Source of the DNA: Syntrophorhabdaceae bacterium PtaU1.Bin034
GTDB lineage: Bacteria; Desulfobacterota_G; Syntrophorhabdia; Syntrophorhabdales; WCHB1-27
NCBI GenBank assembly: GCA_002067405.1
Contig: MVRP01000037.1
Location: 1 to 28,413, forward strand
Reading direction: 5' to 3'
DNA: 28,413 nucleotides
Positions 6,825-14,744 of the stretch are shown here, one piece after another. The notes below the pieces were generated by a model, which worked only from the letters and a program-made list of their open reading frames with translations, did not search any database and was not told the DNA's origin. Numbering within the stretch: the stretch's first letter is position 1; each line of letters starts with the position of its first letter. A program made the position numbers and the translations under genes.

Positions 6825-8837
6825 ATGAAAGTAAAACAAAAATATCCGAATAAGCGTGACGTGATGAAACGGGCTCCCGACCCGGCGGTGCGGCAGATGC
6901 TTGTGCACATGGAGCAGGCAGGCATCGAAACCGCCTTCGACAGATTCGATGCGCAGAAACCGCAATGCGGATTCGGGTCGACGGGCGCATGCTGCAGGAA
7001 TTGCCACATGGGCCCCTGCCGCATCACGTCGAAGAGCCCGAGAGGTGTCTGCGGCGCCGATGCGCATGTGATCGTGGCCCGAAACATCCTGCGCTGGGTG
7101 GCGGCTGGCGTGGGTGCACACGGCGCACGGGGTCGCGAGGTCATGCTGGCCCTCAAAGGGGCATCCGAAGGATGCCTTGACCTGCCCATCCTCGGACCCG
7201 AAAAAGTCATCAGCACGGCCAAGGCTTTCAATATCTTCAGCGAAGAAAAGACGGTGAAAGAAATGGCCGGCGAGATCGCGATGATCCTTCTTGAGGACCT
7301 GTGCCGCACATTGCCGGGTCCCCACCGTACCCTGGAAGCACTGGCCCCCCAAGAACGCATTGTGGTGTGGAGGGACCTGGACATTCTCCCTATCGGCGCG
7401 TATCACGAGGTTTTCGAGGCACTCCACCGCACCACCACCGGCACCGACGGTGATTGGGAGAACCTGATGCGGCAGGTGCTGCGTTGCGGACTTGCGTTCG
7501 CCTGGAACAGCGTGGCCGGATCGGCCATTGCCATGGATTGTCTGTACGGCCTGCCAAAAAGGAGCCGCATTACCACGAACCTCGGGGCTCTCCAGCCGGC
7601 GTCCGTCAACATTGCCGTGCATGGCCATTCTCCGGTGCTGGTTGCCGACCTTCTTCAGGCCGTCCGACGGGACAACCTGGTCGCAGAGGCTAAGGCAGCC
7701 GGTGCCGATGGGATAAGCGTCTACGGCGTATGTTGTTCGGGGCATTCGGCCCTGGCAAAGTTCGGTGATGTCCATCCCCTGAGCAGCGCGGTGGGAGCGG
7801 AGCTGGTTCTGGCCACCGGGGCTCTGGACCTGTGGGTAGCCGACGTGCAGGATGTCTTTCCCGGTATTATGAATGTGGCTGCCTGTTTCCATACCCGGGT
7901 TGTCACCACCAGCGATTCAGCAAAACTCCCGGGTGCCGTCAGTGTAAATTTCGACCATCACCACCGCAACCTGGCCCATGCTGACGAAATGGCTGAAAAG
8001 ATCGTACGGATGGCCATAGAAGCATTCCAAGAGCGGGATGCCGGCAAGGTTTTTATTCCCCCCACACAGGTGGATGCCGAGGTCGGGTTTTCGGTGGAGA
8101 ACATCGTATCCGTGTTCGGAAGCCCTTCCTCACTCCTGGATCATCTGAAAAACGGCCGCATTAGGGGGATCGTCAACCTCGTAGGATGCAACAACCCCAA
8201 AATCGTCTACGAGGAAGCGGTGGTGCATGTCGCCCGATTCCTCATCGCCCATGATGTTATTGTCCTCACCAACGGCTGTGCCGCCTATGCGCTGCTCAAG
8301 ACGGGTTATTGCCTCCCCGGGGCAGTGGAGGACTATGGAGGCAGCGGTCTGCGCGAGGTCCTCGGACCCCATGGTCTGCCCCCGGTCTGGCACATGGGGG
8401 AATGCCTGGACAACGCCCGTGCCACCGGATTGTTTCGTGTCCTGGCCGAGGCCTCGGGAGAACCCCTCAGGAAACTGCCGCTGGCCTTCTGCAGTCCCGA
8501 GTGGTCAAACGAAAAGGGCTTGGGAGCGGCCCTCGGCTTTCGCTTGCTGGGGCTCAACTCTTACCACTGCATAGAACCGCCTGTGGGGGCGTCCGACAAG
8601 GTTTACCGTTTCTTTGCCGAGGATACGCAGGCTCTGCTCGGTTCCGTCATGGTGGTCGATCCCGATCCCCATGGGTTGGCGGAGCGGATCGTCCTCGACT
8701 TGGATGCGCGCCGCAGGGCTCTCGGGTGGCGGCATCCCGGACCGGCCTTGGACTACGGGCAAAGCCGACCACAATCTCACACCCCTGTCCGCGTCCACGA
8801 TCAGGATTGTCATGACCCGGAACATCTCACTCATTGA
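6825..8837 (+). CDS. cooS: CooS-like anaerobic CO dehydrogenase catalytic subunit with altered C-cluster ligand
   Basis: This family (nickel-iron CO dehydrogenase) interconverts CO and CO2 in the cytoplasm. The 670 residues show D-cluster cysteines 48 and 56, B-cluster cysteines 57, 60, 65 and 76 (QCGFGSTGACCRNC, MGPCRI, GVCGA), the histidine motif VHGHSP (265-270), CCSGH (303-307), VGCNNPK (Cys455), NGCAA (Cys485), HMGECLDN (Cys527) and Lys564. Where the family normally has DVQC, supplying a C-cluster cysteine, this protein has VADVQD with Asp343 (codon GAT at 7851). The proton-relay segment AHSDHGR reads AHGARGR. CO oxidation is therefore uncertain. Altered-cluster homologues with other activities are known in the family. 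No cooF, cooC or acetyl-CoA synthase gene is adjacent; it runs into an ABC transporter 16 bases downstream. Confidence 0.88.
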   Translation: MKVKQKYPNKRDVMKRAPDPAVRQMLVHMEQAGIETAFDRFDAQKPQCGFGSTGACCRNCHMGPCRITSKSPRGVCGADAHVIVARNILRWVAAGVGAHGARGREVMLALKGASEGCLDLPILGPEKVISTAKAFNIFSEEKTVKEMAGEIAMILLEDLCRTLPGPHRTLEALAPQERIVVWRDLDILPIGAYHEVFEALHRTTTGTDGDWENLMRQVLRCGLAFAWNSVAGSAIAMDCLYGLPKRSRITTNLGALQPASVNIAVHGHSPVLVADLLQAVRRDNLVAEAKAAGADGISVYGVCCSGHSALAKFGDVHPLSSAVGAELVLATGALDLWVADVQDVFPGIMNVAACFHTRVVTTSDSAKLPGAVSVNFDHHHRNLAHADEMAEKIVRMAIEAFQERDAGKVFIPPTQVDAEVGFSVENIVSVFGSPSSLLDHLKNGRIRGIVNLVGCNNPKIVYEEAVVHVARFLIAHDVIVLTNGCAAYALLKTGYCLPGAVEDYGGSGLREVLGPHGLPPVWHMGECLDNARATGLFRVLAEASGEPLRKLPLAFCSPEWSNEKGLGAALGFRLLGLNSYHCIEPPVGASDKVYRFFAEDTQALLGSVMVVDPDPHGLAERIVLDLDARRRALGWRHPGPALDYGQSRPQSHTPVRVHDQDCHDPEHLTH

Positions 8838-8853
8838 AGGAGGAATATAGTAC

Positions 8854-9825
8854 ATGAACCGCAGAGACTTTTTACGTACCGGTATCGCAGCACTTGCTGC
8901 GGGTGCCGTTTCCGGCCCTCTTTCCACTGTTGCCTTTGCCAGTGGGAAAAAACTTTCCCTTAAGATCGGCTATCTCCCTATTACCGACCACCTGACGATG
9001 ATCGCTGCCGACCGCGAAAAATTTTCCAACGTGGCTATTCAGCCGGTAAAGTTCTCTTCCTGGCCCGAGATATCGGAGGCGCTCAAGGCGAACAAGATCG
9101 ACGGGGCATTCCTTTTGACCCCTATCGGCCTGACCCTGCGGCAAAAAGGGGTACCGGTGAAAGTCGTACTGCTCGGCCATCGCAACGGCAGCGTTATCAC
9201 CGTCAAAAATTCGGATGAGATCAACAGCATCAGCGACCTCAAGGGCAAAACCATCGCCATCCCCAGCCCTTTTTCCACCCACAATATCCTGCTGCGCAAG
9301 GTGCTGGCCGAAAAGGGGATCGATCCTGCCCGGGACCTGAAAATCATCGATATGGCGCCCCCGGAAATGGTGGTCGCCCTGGCGACCGGCCGCATTCACG
9401 GCTATATCGTGGCCGAGCCCTTCGGCGCGCAGGCAGAGGCCCAGAAGGTCGGCAAGATCCTCATCCTCTCCAAGGATATCTGGCCGAACCATATTTGCTG
9501 CGTCCTCAACGTGCAGGAAAAGCTGATAGAGAACTATCCCGGTGAAGTGCAGGAGCTCGTCTCAGGGTTCCTTCACACCGCAGACTTCATCGAAGCCGAC
9601 CCGGACCAGGCTGCCAGACTCTCCACGAAGCTGCTCGGCCAGAAGGCGGAAATCGTCAAAGCCGTGCTTACCACGCCCAAGGATCGCCTCATCTTCCGCA
9701 ACCTGGTTCCCGCGGAGCCCGACTTTGCCGCTACGCAGGATTACATGCTGAAATTCGGTATTGCCGAGAAGAAAGTTGATCTTTCCGCCTATCTCGACAA
9801 CCGGTTTGCACGCAAGAAAGCGTAA
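8854..9825 (+). CDS. Tat-exported substrate-binding protein, NitT/SsuA type
   Basis: This 323-residue binding protein starts with a twin-arginine signal (NRRDFLRTG followed by a hydrophobic Ala/Gly stretch, likely cut near AFA-SG), suggesting export already folded, perhaps with a cofactor or tightly bound ligand. Typical family segments are KIGYLPITDHL, DGAFLLTP, DLKGKTIAIPSPFSTHN and GYIVAEPFGAQA. It has a vicinal Cys-Cys pair (215-216, NHICCVLN) and no other cysteine. GGAGG lies 12 bases before the ATG, and the gene follows CODH by 16 bases, so the two should be co-transcribed. Substrate unknown. Confidence 0.92.
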   Translation: MNRRDFLRTGIAALAAGAVSGPLSTVAFASGKKLSLKIGYLPITDHLTMIAADREKFSNVAIQPVKFSSWPEISEALKANKIDGAFLLTPIGLTLRQKGVPVKVVLLGHRNGSVITVKNSDEINSISDLKGKTIAIPSPFSTHNILLRKVLAEKGIDPARDLKIIDMAPPEMVVALATGRIHGYIVAEPFGAQAEAQKVGKILILSKDIWPNHICCVLNVQEKLIENYPGEVQELVSGFLHTADFIEADPDQAARLSTKLLGQKAEIVKAVLTTPKDRLIFRNLVPAEPDFAATQDYMLKFGIAEKKVDLSAYLDNRFARKKA

Positions 9826-9842
9826 GGGGTAAAGCGTAGGGA
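9818..9842 (+). repeat. Two-copy AAGCGTAAGG-type repeat at a gene junction
   Basis: AAGCGTAAGGGGT and AAAGCGTAGGGAAA stand in tandem over the stop codon of the binding protein and the start region of the permease. The same core forms the arms of the hairpin at 2672-2718, also just after a binding-protein gene. Confidence 0.5.
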
Positions 9843-9844
9843 AA

Positions 9845-10603
9845 ATGGTACGTTCGATCGTGCGGCGGGCGCTGCCGGTTCTGTCGATAGCCGCCTTTGT
9901 CACCGTCTGGCAGTTCGCAGCCGGTTTCTGGACCCCGGAACAGTTTCCGGCACCCTCCCATGTTGCGCGGGCTTTATGGGAACTGGCCGAAACCGGGGTC
10001 CTGTGGACGCACATACTTATCAGTCTGGCGCGGTTTACTTCGGCCTATTTCGCGGCAGTCGCGATTGCTGTCCCCTTCGGTCTTTTCTTGAGCCTCAACC
10101 CGCTCTGCCGGAAGGCCATCGACCCACTGATACAGTTGCTGCGGCCTATCTCGCCCGTCGCCTGGTTTCCCCTTGCCGTTCTCTGGTTCGGCATCGGCAG
10201 TGCTCCCGCCATTTTTATCATATTTCTGTCCGCCCTCTATCCCATCGTCCTCTCGACGATCAGCGCGGTGATCGGCATACCGCGAGTCTACTTCAAGGTA
10301 GCCGCCAATTTCGGCACCAGGCCGCGGACAGTTTTGCTCAAGGTGGTTATCCCGGCAGCCTTTCCGGGGATCATGGTCGGACTTCATATCGCCGTGGGGG
10401 TCGCCTGGATCCATCTGGTCGCCGGCGAGATGCTCGGTGCGCAGTCAGGACTCGGCTATATGATCGTGGATGCCCGCAATTTTCTGCGAACCGACTGGAT
10501 TATGGCCGGGATGCTGGTGATCGGGCTTTTGGGACTTTGTATTAACCGGCTCATGCGCAGGTCTGAGCTGTGGGCTACCAGGCGTTTGGGAGGCGACACA
10601 TGA
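9845..10603 (+). CDS. ABC transporter permease, NitT/TauT type
   Basis: This 252-residue inner-membrane permease has about six helices, with the family's ATPase-contact region YFKVAANFGTRPRTVLLKVVIPAAFPGIMVGL and then VAWIHLVAGEML. It pairs with the Tat-type binding protein upstream. The ATG follows a simple repeat and only a weak purine-rich ribosome site (AGGGAA). Its TGA overlaps the ATG of the ATPase gene. A close analogue, not a copy, of the permeases at 4-1101 and 3676-4617. Confidence 0.93.
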   Translation: MVRSIVRRALPVLSIAAFVTVWQFAAGFWTPEQFPAPSHVARALWELAETGVLWTHILISLARFTSAYFAAVAIAVPFGLFLSLNPLCRKAIDPLIQLLRPISPVAWFPLAVLWFGIGSAPAIFIIFLSALYPIVLSTISAVIGIPRVYFKVAANFGTRPRTVLLKVVIPAAFPGIMVGLHIAVGVAWIHLVAGEMLGAQSGLGYMIVDARNFLRTDWIMAGMLVIGLLGLCINRLMRRSELWATRRLGGDT

Positions 10604-11391
10604 TTGCCTCGCCGAAGATCCTCCTTTCCGGGGTGGAAAAGAGCTTCACGAATTTTCGTGGTGATGTCCTGAATGTCCTGGCGCCCATTGACCTGGAGAT
10701 TGCCGCCGGGGAATTCGTGTGTCTCGCCGGCCCCTCGGGATGCGGCAAGACCACGCTTATCAACCTGCTGGCGGGGTTCGAAGACGTCAGTGCCGGCACC
10801 TTGCTGATAGACGGGCTGCCTGTAAAAGGCACCAACCCTGACCATATCATGATCTTCCAGGAATACGGGCTCTATCCGTGGCGGACGGTCCGCGGCAACG
10901 TGCTGTTTGCCCTGGAGGCAAAGGGGGTTGTGGGCAAAGAGGCGGACGAGCGGGCCAGGGAATATATCGAATTGGTTAACCTCACTGATTTCATGGACAG
11001 CTTTCCCCGGCAGCTTTCCGGGGGCATGAAACAACGGGTTGCCATTGCGCGGGCCCTGGCGGTGGAGCCGAGCGTGCTCCTCCTGGACGAGCCCTTCGGG
11101 GCCCTGGATACCTTCAACCGTATGTATCTTCAGGATGAGCTCCTGAGGCTTTGGAAAAAGAAAAATACCACGATCGTTTTTGTGACCCACGACCTGGATG
11201 AGGCAGTCTATCTCGGGGGACGGGTCGTGCTGATGGCTGCCCATCCGGGCAGAATCCAGAGGATAATCGATATTCCTCTCCCGTGGCCGCGCGAACGGTT
11301 AGGAGAACCTCTGGTACAGTACCGCCGCGAGCTGTTCGAGGAATTTCACCTTGTCCATCGGCAGGCAATGGGAGAGGAATACGGTATCTGA
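10600..11391 (+). CDS. ABC transporter ATP-binding protein, NitT/TauT type
   Basis: This 263-residue ATPase has Walker A GPSGCGKTT (44-52), Q-loop FQEYGLYPW, signature LSGGMKQR, Walker B VLLLDEP, D-loop GALDTFNR and switch VTHD. The ATG at 10600 overlaps the permease stop (ATGA) and follows GGGAGG at a normal distance; an earlier in-frame GTG at 10570 is less likely. It lacks the extra segment of the other ATPase at 4622-5494. It completes a CODH-binding protein-permease-ATPase operon and is the last + strand gene before the strand switch. Confidence 0.94.
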   Translation: MIASPKILLSGVEKSFTNFRGDVLNVLAPIDLEIAAGEFVCLAGPSGCGKTTLINLLAGFEDVSAGTLLIDGLPVKGTNPDHIMIFQEYGLYPWRTVRGNVLFALEAKGVVGKEADERAREYIELVNLTDFMDSFPRQLSGGMKQRVAIARALAVEPSVLLLDEPFGALDTFNRMYLQDELLRLWKKKNTTIVFVTHDLDEAVYLGGRVVLMAAHPGRIQRIIDIPLPWPRERLGEPLVQYRRELFEEFHLVHRQAMGEEYGI

Positions 11392-11398
11392 TAGACGA

Positions 11399-11467
11399 CC
11401 TCGGATCAGCCCTCTCCCCCCCGGCTTCACCTGCCACAGCAAGAAAAAAGCCGGCTCGTCACCGAGG
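11399..11467. terminator. Nested hairpin at the convergent gene junction
   Basis: CCTCGG (11399-11404) pairs with CCGAGG (11462-11467), and inside it CCGGCTT (11421-11427) with AAGCCGG (11448-11454). It lies where the + strand ATPase gene meets the - strand SnoaL-like gene and overlaps the end of the latter. It could end transcription from one or both sides, but no canonical T-run follows the stem. Confidence 0.3.
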
Positions 11468-11882
11468 GAACAGCGCCGGTCTGTTGGAGCAGGCCAAGCC
11501 AATCGGCATTGTTCCATTCTTCGATCACCTTGCCGTGCTTCCAATGATACACCGCCGCCCCTGCCATTGACACCCGCTTGCCCGTCGCCGGCGTGAGCGT
11601 GTAGGGGGATTGGCCCGTGTGCGTGCAGGTAAAGGTATATAGGGAAGCGGCGCTGTCCCCTTCCACGATCAGCTCGTAAAAAGCGAATGTGAGGTCAGAG
11701 TATGCGCTCCGAATATCCTTGATATACTGTTTGAATGTCTCCAGGCCTTCAATATCGGGAAAAGGGCGATTGTGGTACACGAAGTGCGGCGCGTAAAGCT
11801 CGTCCAGTCCCTCCAGGTCTCCCCTGTTGTAAGCTCCTTCGATTACCCGGCGAATAGTTGCCTTGGACTCCTGTCCCAGCAT
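11427..11882 (-). CDS. SnoaL-like (NTF2-fold) protein
   Basis: The 151 residues match the SnoaL-like polyketide-cyclase/NTF2-fold family: RRVIEGAYNRGDLEGLDELYAPHFVYH near the N-terminus, GLETFKQYIKDIRSAYSDLTF, then HTGQSPYTLTPATGKRVSMAGAAVYHWKHGKVIEEWNNAD. Such proteins are small cone-shaped enzymes or binding proteins; the substrate cannot be told. The ATG at 11882 lies 13 bases after the upstream gene's stop; a TTG at 11909 would overlap that gene. The C-terminal SRLFSCCGR with two cysteines is an unusual tail. Likely co-transcribed with the unknown gene 11896-12186. Confidence 0.82.
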   Translation of the reverse strand: MLGQESKATIRRVIEGAYNRGDLEGLDELYAPHFVYHNRPFPDIEGLETFKQYIKDIRSAYSDLTFAFYELIVEGDSAASLYTFTCTHTGQSPYTLTPATGKRVSMAGAAVYHWKHGKVIEEWNNADWLGLLQQTGAVPSVTSRLFSCCGR

Positions 11883-11895
11883 ACCGTCGCCCCGG

Positions 11896-12186
11896 TTATC
11901 CCCCGGCAAGCATCATACAGCGGGGTGACTGAAGTATCTCAACTTCCTGAATATCCTTTTCCGCCTTCATATAGAGCATGTTAAGCAGGCCGCCGAAACT
12001 CGTGATCTGCCATCCGCTGACCAACCTCCATATGTCGGGATTTCCCCAATCCCATGTTTCCGCTTCTTCAAGGGTGCAATACCTGCTTTCTCCTGTTTCT
12101 CTATCGATCAGGACCAGCCTCATCTTGGCCACTTTTTCGTCGTTTGCATCCCTGCTGTCCGACACGATGCCTTTCGTTTCCGCCAT
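11896..12186 (-). CDS. Small protein of unknown function
   Basis: I do not recognise this 96-residue protein. It is acidic and soluble, without signal peptide or membrane segment. The middle part (TLEEAETWDWGNPDIWRLVSGWQITSFGGLLNMLYMKAEKDI) is rich in Trp and looks like an ordered domain, and the end reads EILQSPRCMMLAGG. The ATG at 12186 follows GGAGGAG by 8 bases; a TTG two codons earlier is less likely. It probably heads a two-gene operon with the SnoaL-like gene, from the promoter at 12330-12358. Confidence 0.75.
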   Translation of the reverse strand: MAETKGIVSDSRDANDEKVAKMRLVLIDRETGESRYCTLEEAETWDWGNPDIWRLVSGWQITSFGGLLNMLYMKAEKDIQEVEILQSPRCMMLAGG

Positions 12187-12329
12187 TTCCAATTCTCCTC
12201 CGGCTCAAAGATTTATTACTGATCGCCTGTGCGGCGGCTCAACCCTTCTTCCTAAAACTCGCTCCCAACGTCACTTTCTAAGATAGTCCGTTCAGCATAG
12301 ACATCTTATGAAGCATTATGATCAGGAAC

Positions 12330-12358
12330 AATATATCCTTTACCATTTAAGTAATCAA
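12330..12358 (-). promoter_or_regulatory. Putative promoter for the unknown/SnoaL-like operon
   Basis: On the - strand TTGATT (12358-12353), a 17-bp spacer and TATATT (12335-12330) give a good sigma70-type match. The leader would be about 135 bases long. Confidence 0.5.
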
Positions 12359-12444
12359 CAACAATCTCAACGGTTAAGCATAGCAATGAAGTGGTGAGGG
12401 ATTAGATCACTATTTTCCGGCTCATTTATTGGGATCAACGTTAA

Positions 12445-12458
12445 TTCATTATAATGAA
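12445..12458. promoter_or_regulatory. 14-bp perfect palindrome, possible regulator site
   Basis: TTCATTATAATGAA reads the same on both strands. It lies about 90 bases upstream of the putative - strand promoter. Being AT-rich, it could be chance. Confidence 0.3.
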
Positions 12459-12540
12459 CATAAGGGAATGGCCCTACATTCATTTAAAGCGGGGCAGCGA
12501 AAAAGCAGCGACAAATGAGAGGCTGTTTTCGATCCGTTGC

Positions 12541-13305
12541 TCAAAGAGCGTTTATTATTGGAGACTGTTTCGCAGCCAGTGCGGCGCCGTAGGCAGTCAA
12601 CATATCCGGATTTTCATGAACGAGAAGCGGCTGTCCCATTTTCTCCTCAAGCATCTGTCTGAGGCAGGCATTTCTCGCACATCCTCCGGCAAAGACTATG
12701 TCTTGCTTCACGCCCATTCTCTTCAGAAGAGGGGCAACCTTCGTCACCACCGATTGATGCAGGGCGGCCGAGATCGATTCTCTCTTCACCCCTTTGGCGA
12801 TCAACCCGATCACTTCGGATTCCGCAAAAACGGTGCACAAACTGTTTATCGCGATCCGATCGCCTCCCGGTCCGCACTGATTTCCAAAAGCTTCCATTTC
12901 GTAGCCGAGCGCCTTTGCCATAATCTCAAGGAATTTTCCGGTACCGGCAGCGCACCGGTCATTCATCTCAAAATTGCTGACCGCGCCTTTTTCGTCCAGT
13001 TGCACCACCTTCGTGTCCTGTCCACCGATATCAAGGATGGTCCGGCATGTGGGAAAGAAATGGCGGGCACCCTTTGCCACCGCCTTTATCTCCGTGATGG
13101 TCGGTATATTGCTTTCGACCGAAAGCAGATGGCGGCCATAGCCTGTTGCCAGTATCGCGTCCGGCTTCGTTTCCGCCAGGAAACTGCGGCACGTTCCAAG
13201 GGGATCGTAGCCGGTCTCTTCCTTATAAAACAGATGCTCCCGGCCATCTTCAAGCACCACGTACTTGATGTACCGGGAGCCGATATCGAATCCGCCTGCT
13301 CTCAC
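12541..13305 (-). CDS. ATP-dependent activator of the 2-hydroxyacyl-CoA dehydratase / double-cubane protein family (HgdC/YjiL type)
   Basis: This 254-residue ASKHA-fold ATPase couples ATP hydrolysis to injecting a low-potential electron into its partner. Visible motifs are the phosphate loop FDIGSRYIK, GYGR, DIGGQDTK (92-99), DRCAAGTGKFLE and SLCTVFAESE, and the late FAGGCARN. Cys118 and Cys157 match the two cysteines per subunit that bridge the dimer's single [4Fe-4S] cluster in HgdC (Cys127 and Cys166 there). Length and pairing fit YjiL and the reductase of the double-cubane cluster protein. The gene overlaps the end of the partner gene by 4 bases. Confidence 0.9.
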   Translation of the reverse strand: MRAGGFDIGSRYIKYVVLEDGREHLFYKEETGYDPLGTCRSFLAETKPDAILATGYGRHLLSVESNIPTITEIKAVAKGARHFFPTCRTILDIGGQDTKVVQLDEKGAVSNFEMNDRCAAGTGKFLEIMAKALGYEMEAFGNQCGPGGDRIAINSLCTVFAESEVIGLIAKGVKRESISAALHQSVVTKVAPLLKRMGVKQDIVFAGGCARNACLRQMLEEKMGQPLLVHENPDMLTAYGAALAAKQSPIINAL

Positions 13306-14594
13306 GCCTTTCCGCCGTCCCGTATCATTTCTACGAACGCTTCGACACGGGTCTTGAGCTGGCCTGCGTCCTCCAGGCTATAGTCCGTCTCGATCTTCAA
13401 AAAGGGTATTTTCTCTGCTTCCATCGCGTTCTTGACCTTGTAGGCCTCAATCATGTAGGGAGTACAGAATTGAATAGCGTAATGAATGACGCCATCTGCG
13501 TGAAGATTTGCAGCCATATCTTTTATGTCGGTAAGCCGCTCGTCGTTCGGCGTGAAACAGGCACAGTTGATCGACATGGAGCGGGAGGCCGCGTCATCGA
13601 GTGCCTGATCGACACTCTTGAAGTCCTCGCTCATCAGGTCACGGAAGTTCCTTTCGCCGACACATGCCTCTTCTCCTACCGCAACAGCTCCGCTCCCCTC
13701 GATAATGGCGTGGAGCTTCCAGTTGGGTATGGCCATGGGAGAACCGGAAACGAGAATCCTTGGGGTCCCTTTTGGGAAGACGCCCACCCCGGATGCCGTA
13801 CGCCTTTCCAGCTCGTCACATAACGTATTCAGGTTCTCGGTAAAACGGACCGGGTCGTCATAGAAAGACACCTGATTGATCAGGAGGGCATCGAGGCCCG
13901 AGATGGGTGCCGGGTCGTACGAGCGCAGGGACGACAGCCTTCGAAGGGCCTTTCTCTTGGCATTGACAATCGCGACGGCCTCTCTCAGCTTATCCAGGGT
14001 AATCTCTCTTCCCGCCACCTGAGACAGTTTGTCCGCGAGCCTCTTCACTTCATTCTGCCACAGCTTCCGTCCGTCTTCGCCCTTCTTGTTCGGCAGCTCC
14101 ATGACGTACATCTTTTTCGTAATCTCGTCAAATACCTCGTACGCCTTTTTCTTGCCGTCGCACGTGGTCTCGCCGATAATCAGGTCGCACGATTCCACAT
14201 AGGGACAGAGGCCGGCGAGCTTGAAGCCTATGAATCCCTTTATGAGAGCGCACGTGTTTCTCGGTATGTACTTCTCGGCCTCCTCGGAGCCGACGTCGGC
14301 CCCCGCACAAAGGCCTATGGCAACACCGTCCACGGCAAGAATGAGTTCCTCAGGCACGTAGAGGCAGAAGGTCCCGATGATGGGCCTGCCCTTCGCCTTT
14401 TCCTTCAAAAGCTCCACGATGCGAAGGCCGTGAACTTCGGAAATGACGAAATCGAAATACTTCATCCCCTCCGGCCGGTTCTTCTGTGATAGATAGATGT
14501 TTTGATAAGCATCCGAGAGCACTGCGAGAAGGCCCTGATGCGCTTCAAGGTTAAGACCAAGCTCACTCCACATGCCCGTGTAATCGGTTGTCAT
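13302..14594 (-). CDS. 2-hydroxyacyl-CoA dehydratase-family protein, probably double-cubane cluster protein (YjiM type)
   Basis: The 430 residues have the family order GTFCLYVPEELILAVDG, GLCPYVESCDLIIGETTCDGKKKAYE, PRILVSGSPMAIPNWKLHAIIEGSG, GEEACVGER and HYAIQFCTPYMIEAYKVK. Cysteines are at 77, 96, 115, 130, 136, 145, 259, 311, 344, 346 and 377, enough for the six ligands of an [8Fe-9S] double cubane. True dehydratases need two different subunits plus acyl-CoA genes; here one subunit and one activator stand alone, which fits the double-cubane cluster protein, an ATP-driven reductase of small molecules of unknown natural substrate. AGGAGG precedes the ATG at normal distance. An AT-rich palindrome lies 39 bases upstream. 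Confidence 0.87.
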   Translation of the reverse strand: MTTDYTGMWSELGLNLEAHQGLLAVLSDAYQNIYLSQKNRPEGMKYFDFVISEVHGLRIVELLKEKAKGRPIIGTFCLYVPEELILAVDGVAIGLCAGADVGSEEAEKYIPRNTCALIKGFIGFKLAGLCPYVESCDLIIGETTCDGKKKAYEVFDEITKKMYVMELPNKKGEDGRKLWQNEVKRLADKLSQVAGREITLDKLREAVAIVNAKRKALRRLSSLRSYDPAPISGLDALLINQVSFYDDPVRFTENLNTLCDELERRTASGVGVFPKGTPRILVSGSPMAIPNWKLHAIIEGSGAVAVGEEACVGERNFRDLMSEDFKSVDQALDDAASRSMSINCACFTPNDERLTDIKDMAANLHADGVIHYAIQFCTPYMIEAYKVKNAMEAEKIPFLKIETDYSLEDAGQLKTRVEAFVEMIRDGGKA

Positions 14595-14632
14595 GGTAAA
14601 TCCTCCTATTGCTGCCGATTTTCGATACTTTA

Positions 14633-14651
14633 AGTATATATAGTATATACT
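14633..14651. promoter_or_regulatory. Inverted repeat AGTATATA-TAG-TATATACT upstream of the double-cubane operon
   Basis: The 8-base arms 14633-14640 and 14644-14651 pair perfectly around a 3-base centre, 39 bases before the - strand start at 14594. Several overlapping -10-like sequences (TATACT, TATTAT) occur here, so it could be an operator over the promoter. A related AAGTATAAT follows at 14662-14670. Confidence 0.45.
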
Positions 14652-14700
14652 ACGAAAGAATAAGTATAATAGATTTTGAGTATGAATGAGGACAGAGTAA

Positions 14701-14733
14701 TAGAAAACAACCGGGGAACGAGGTTGTTCCCCG
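14701..14733 (-). terminator. Intrinsic terminator of the bioB operon
   Basis: CGGGGAAC (14712-14719) and GTTCCCCG (14726-14733) form an 8-bp GC-rich stem with a 6-base loop. Reading on the - strand it is followed by TTGTTTTC. It lies shortly after bioB and the small ferredoxin-like frame, facing the right way. Confidence 0.65.
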
Positions 14734-14744
14734 TGGCCGTCTGA

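Larger units (their letters stand above)
12187..12540. other. 354-bp intergenic region with promoter and palindrome
   Basis: No gene is supported here. The region is AT-rich and contains a - strand promoter (12330-12358) for the small unknown gene and a 14-bp perfect palindrome (12445-12458). The part next to 12541 follows the end of the dehydratase-activator operon but shows no convincing terminator. Confidence 0.6.

Noticed and set aside
11883..11909. TTG start at 11909 for the SnoaL-like gene
   Set aside because: It would overlap the upstream gene by 14 bases and lacks a ribosome site; ATG 11882 keeps the full conserved domain.
12454..13383. 309-codon + strand frame
   Set aside because: Antisense to the dehydratase activator, which has all its family motifs.
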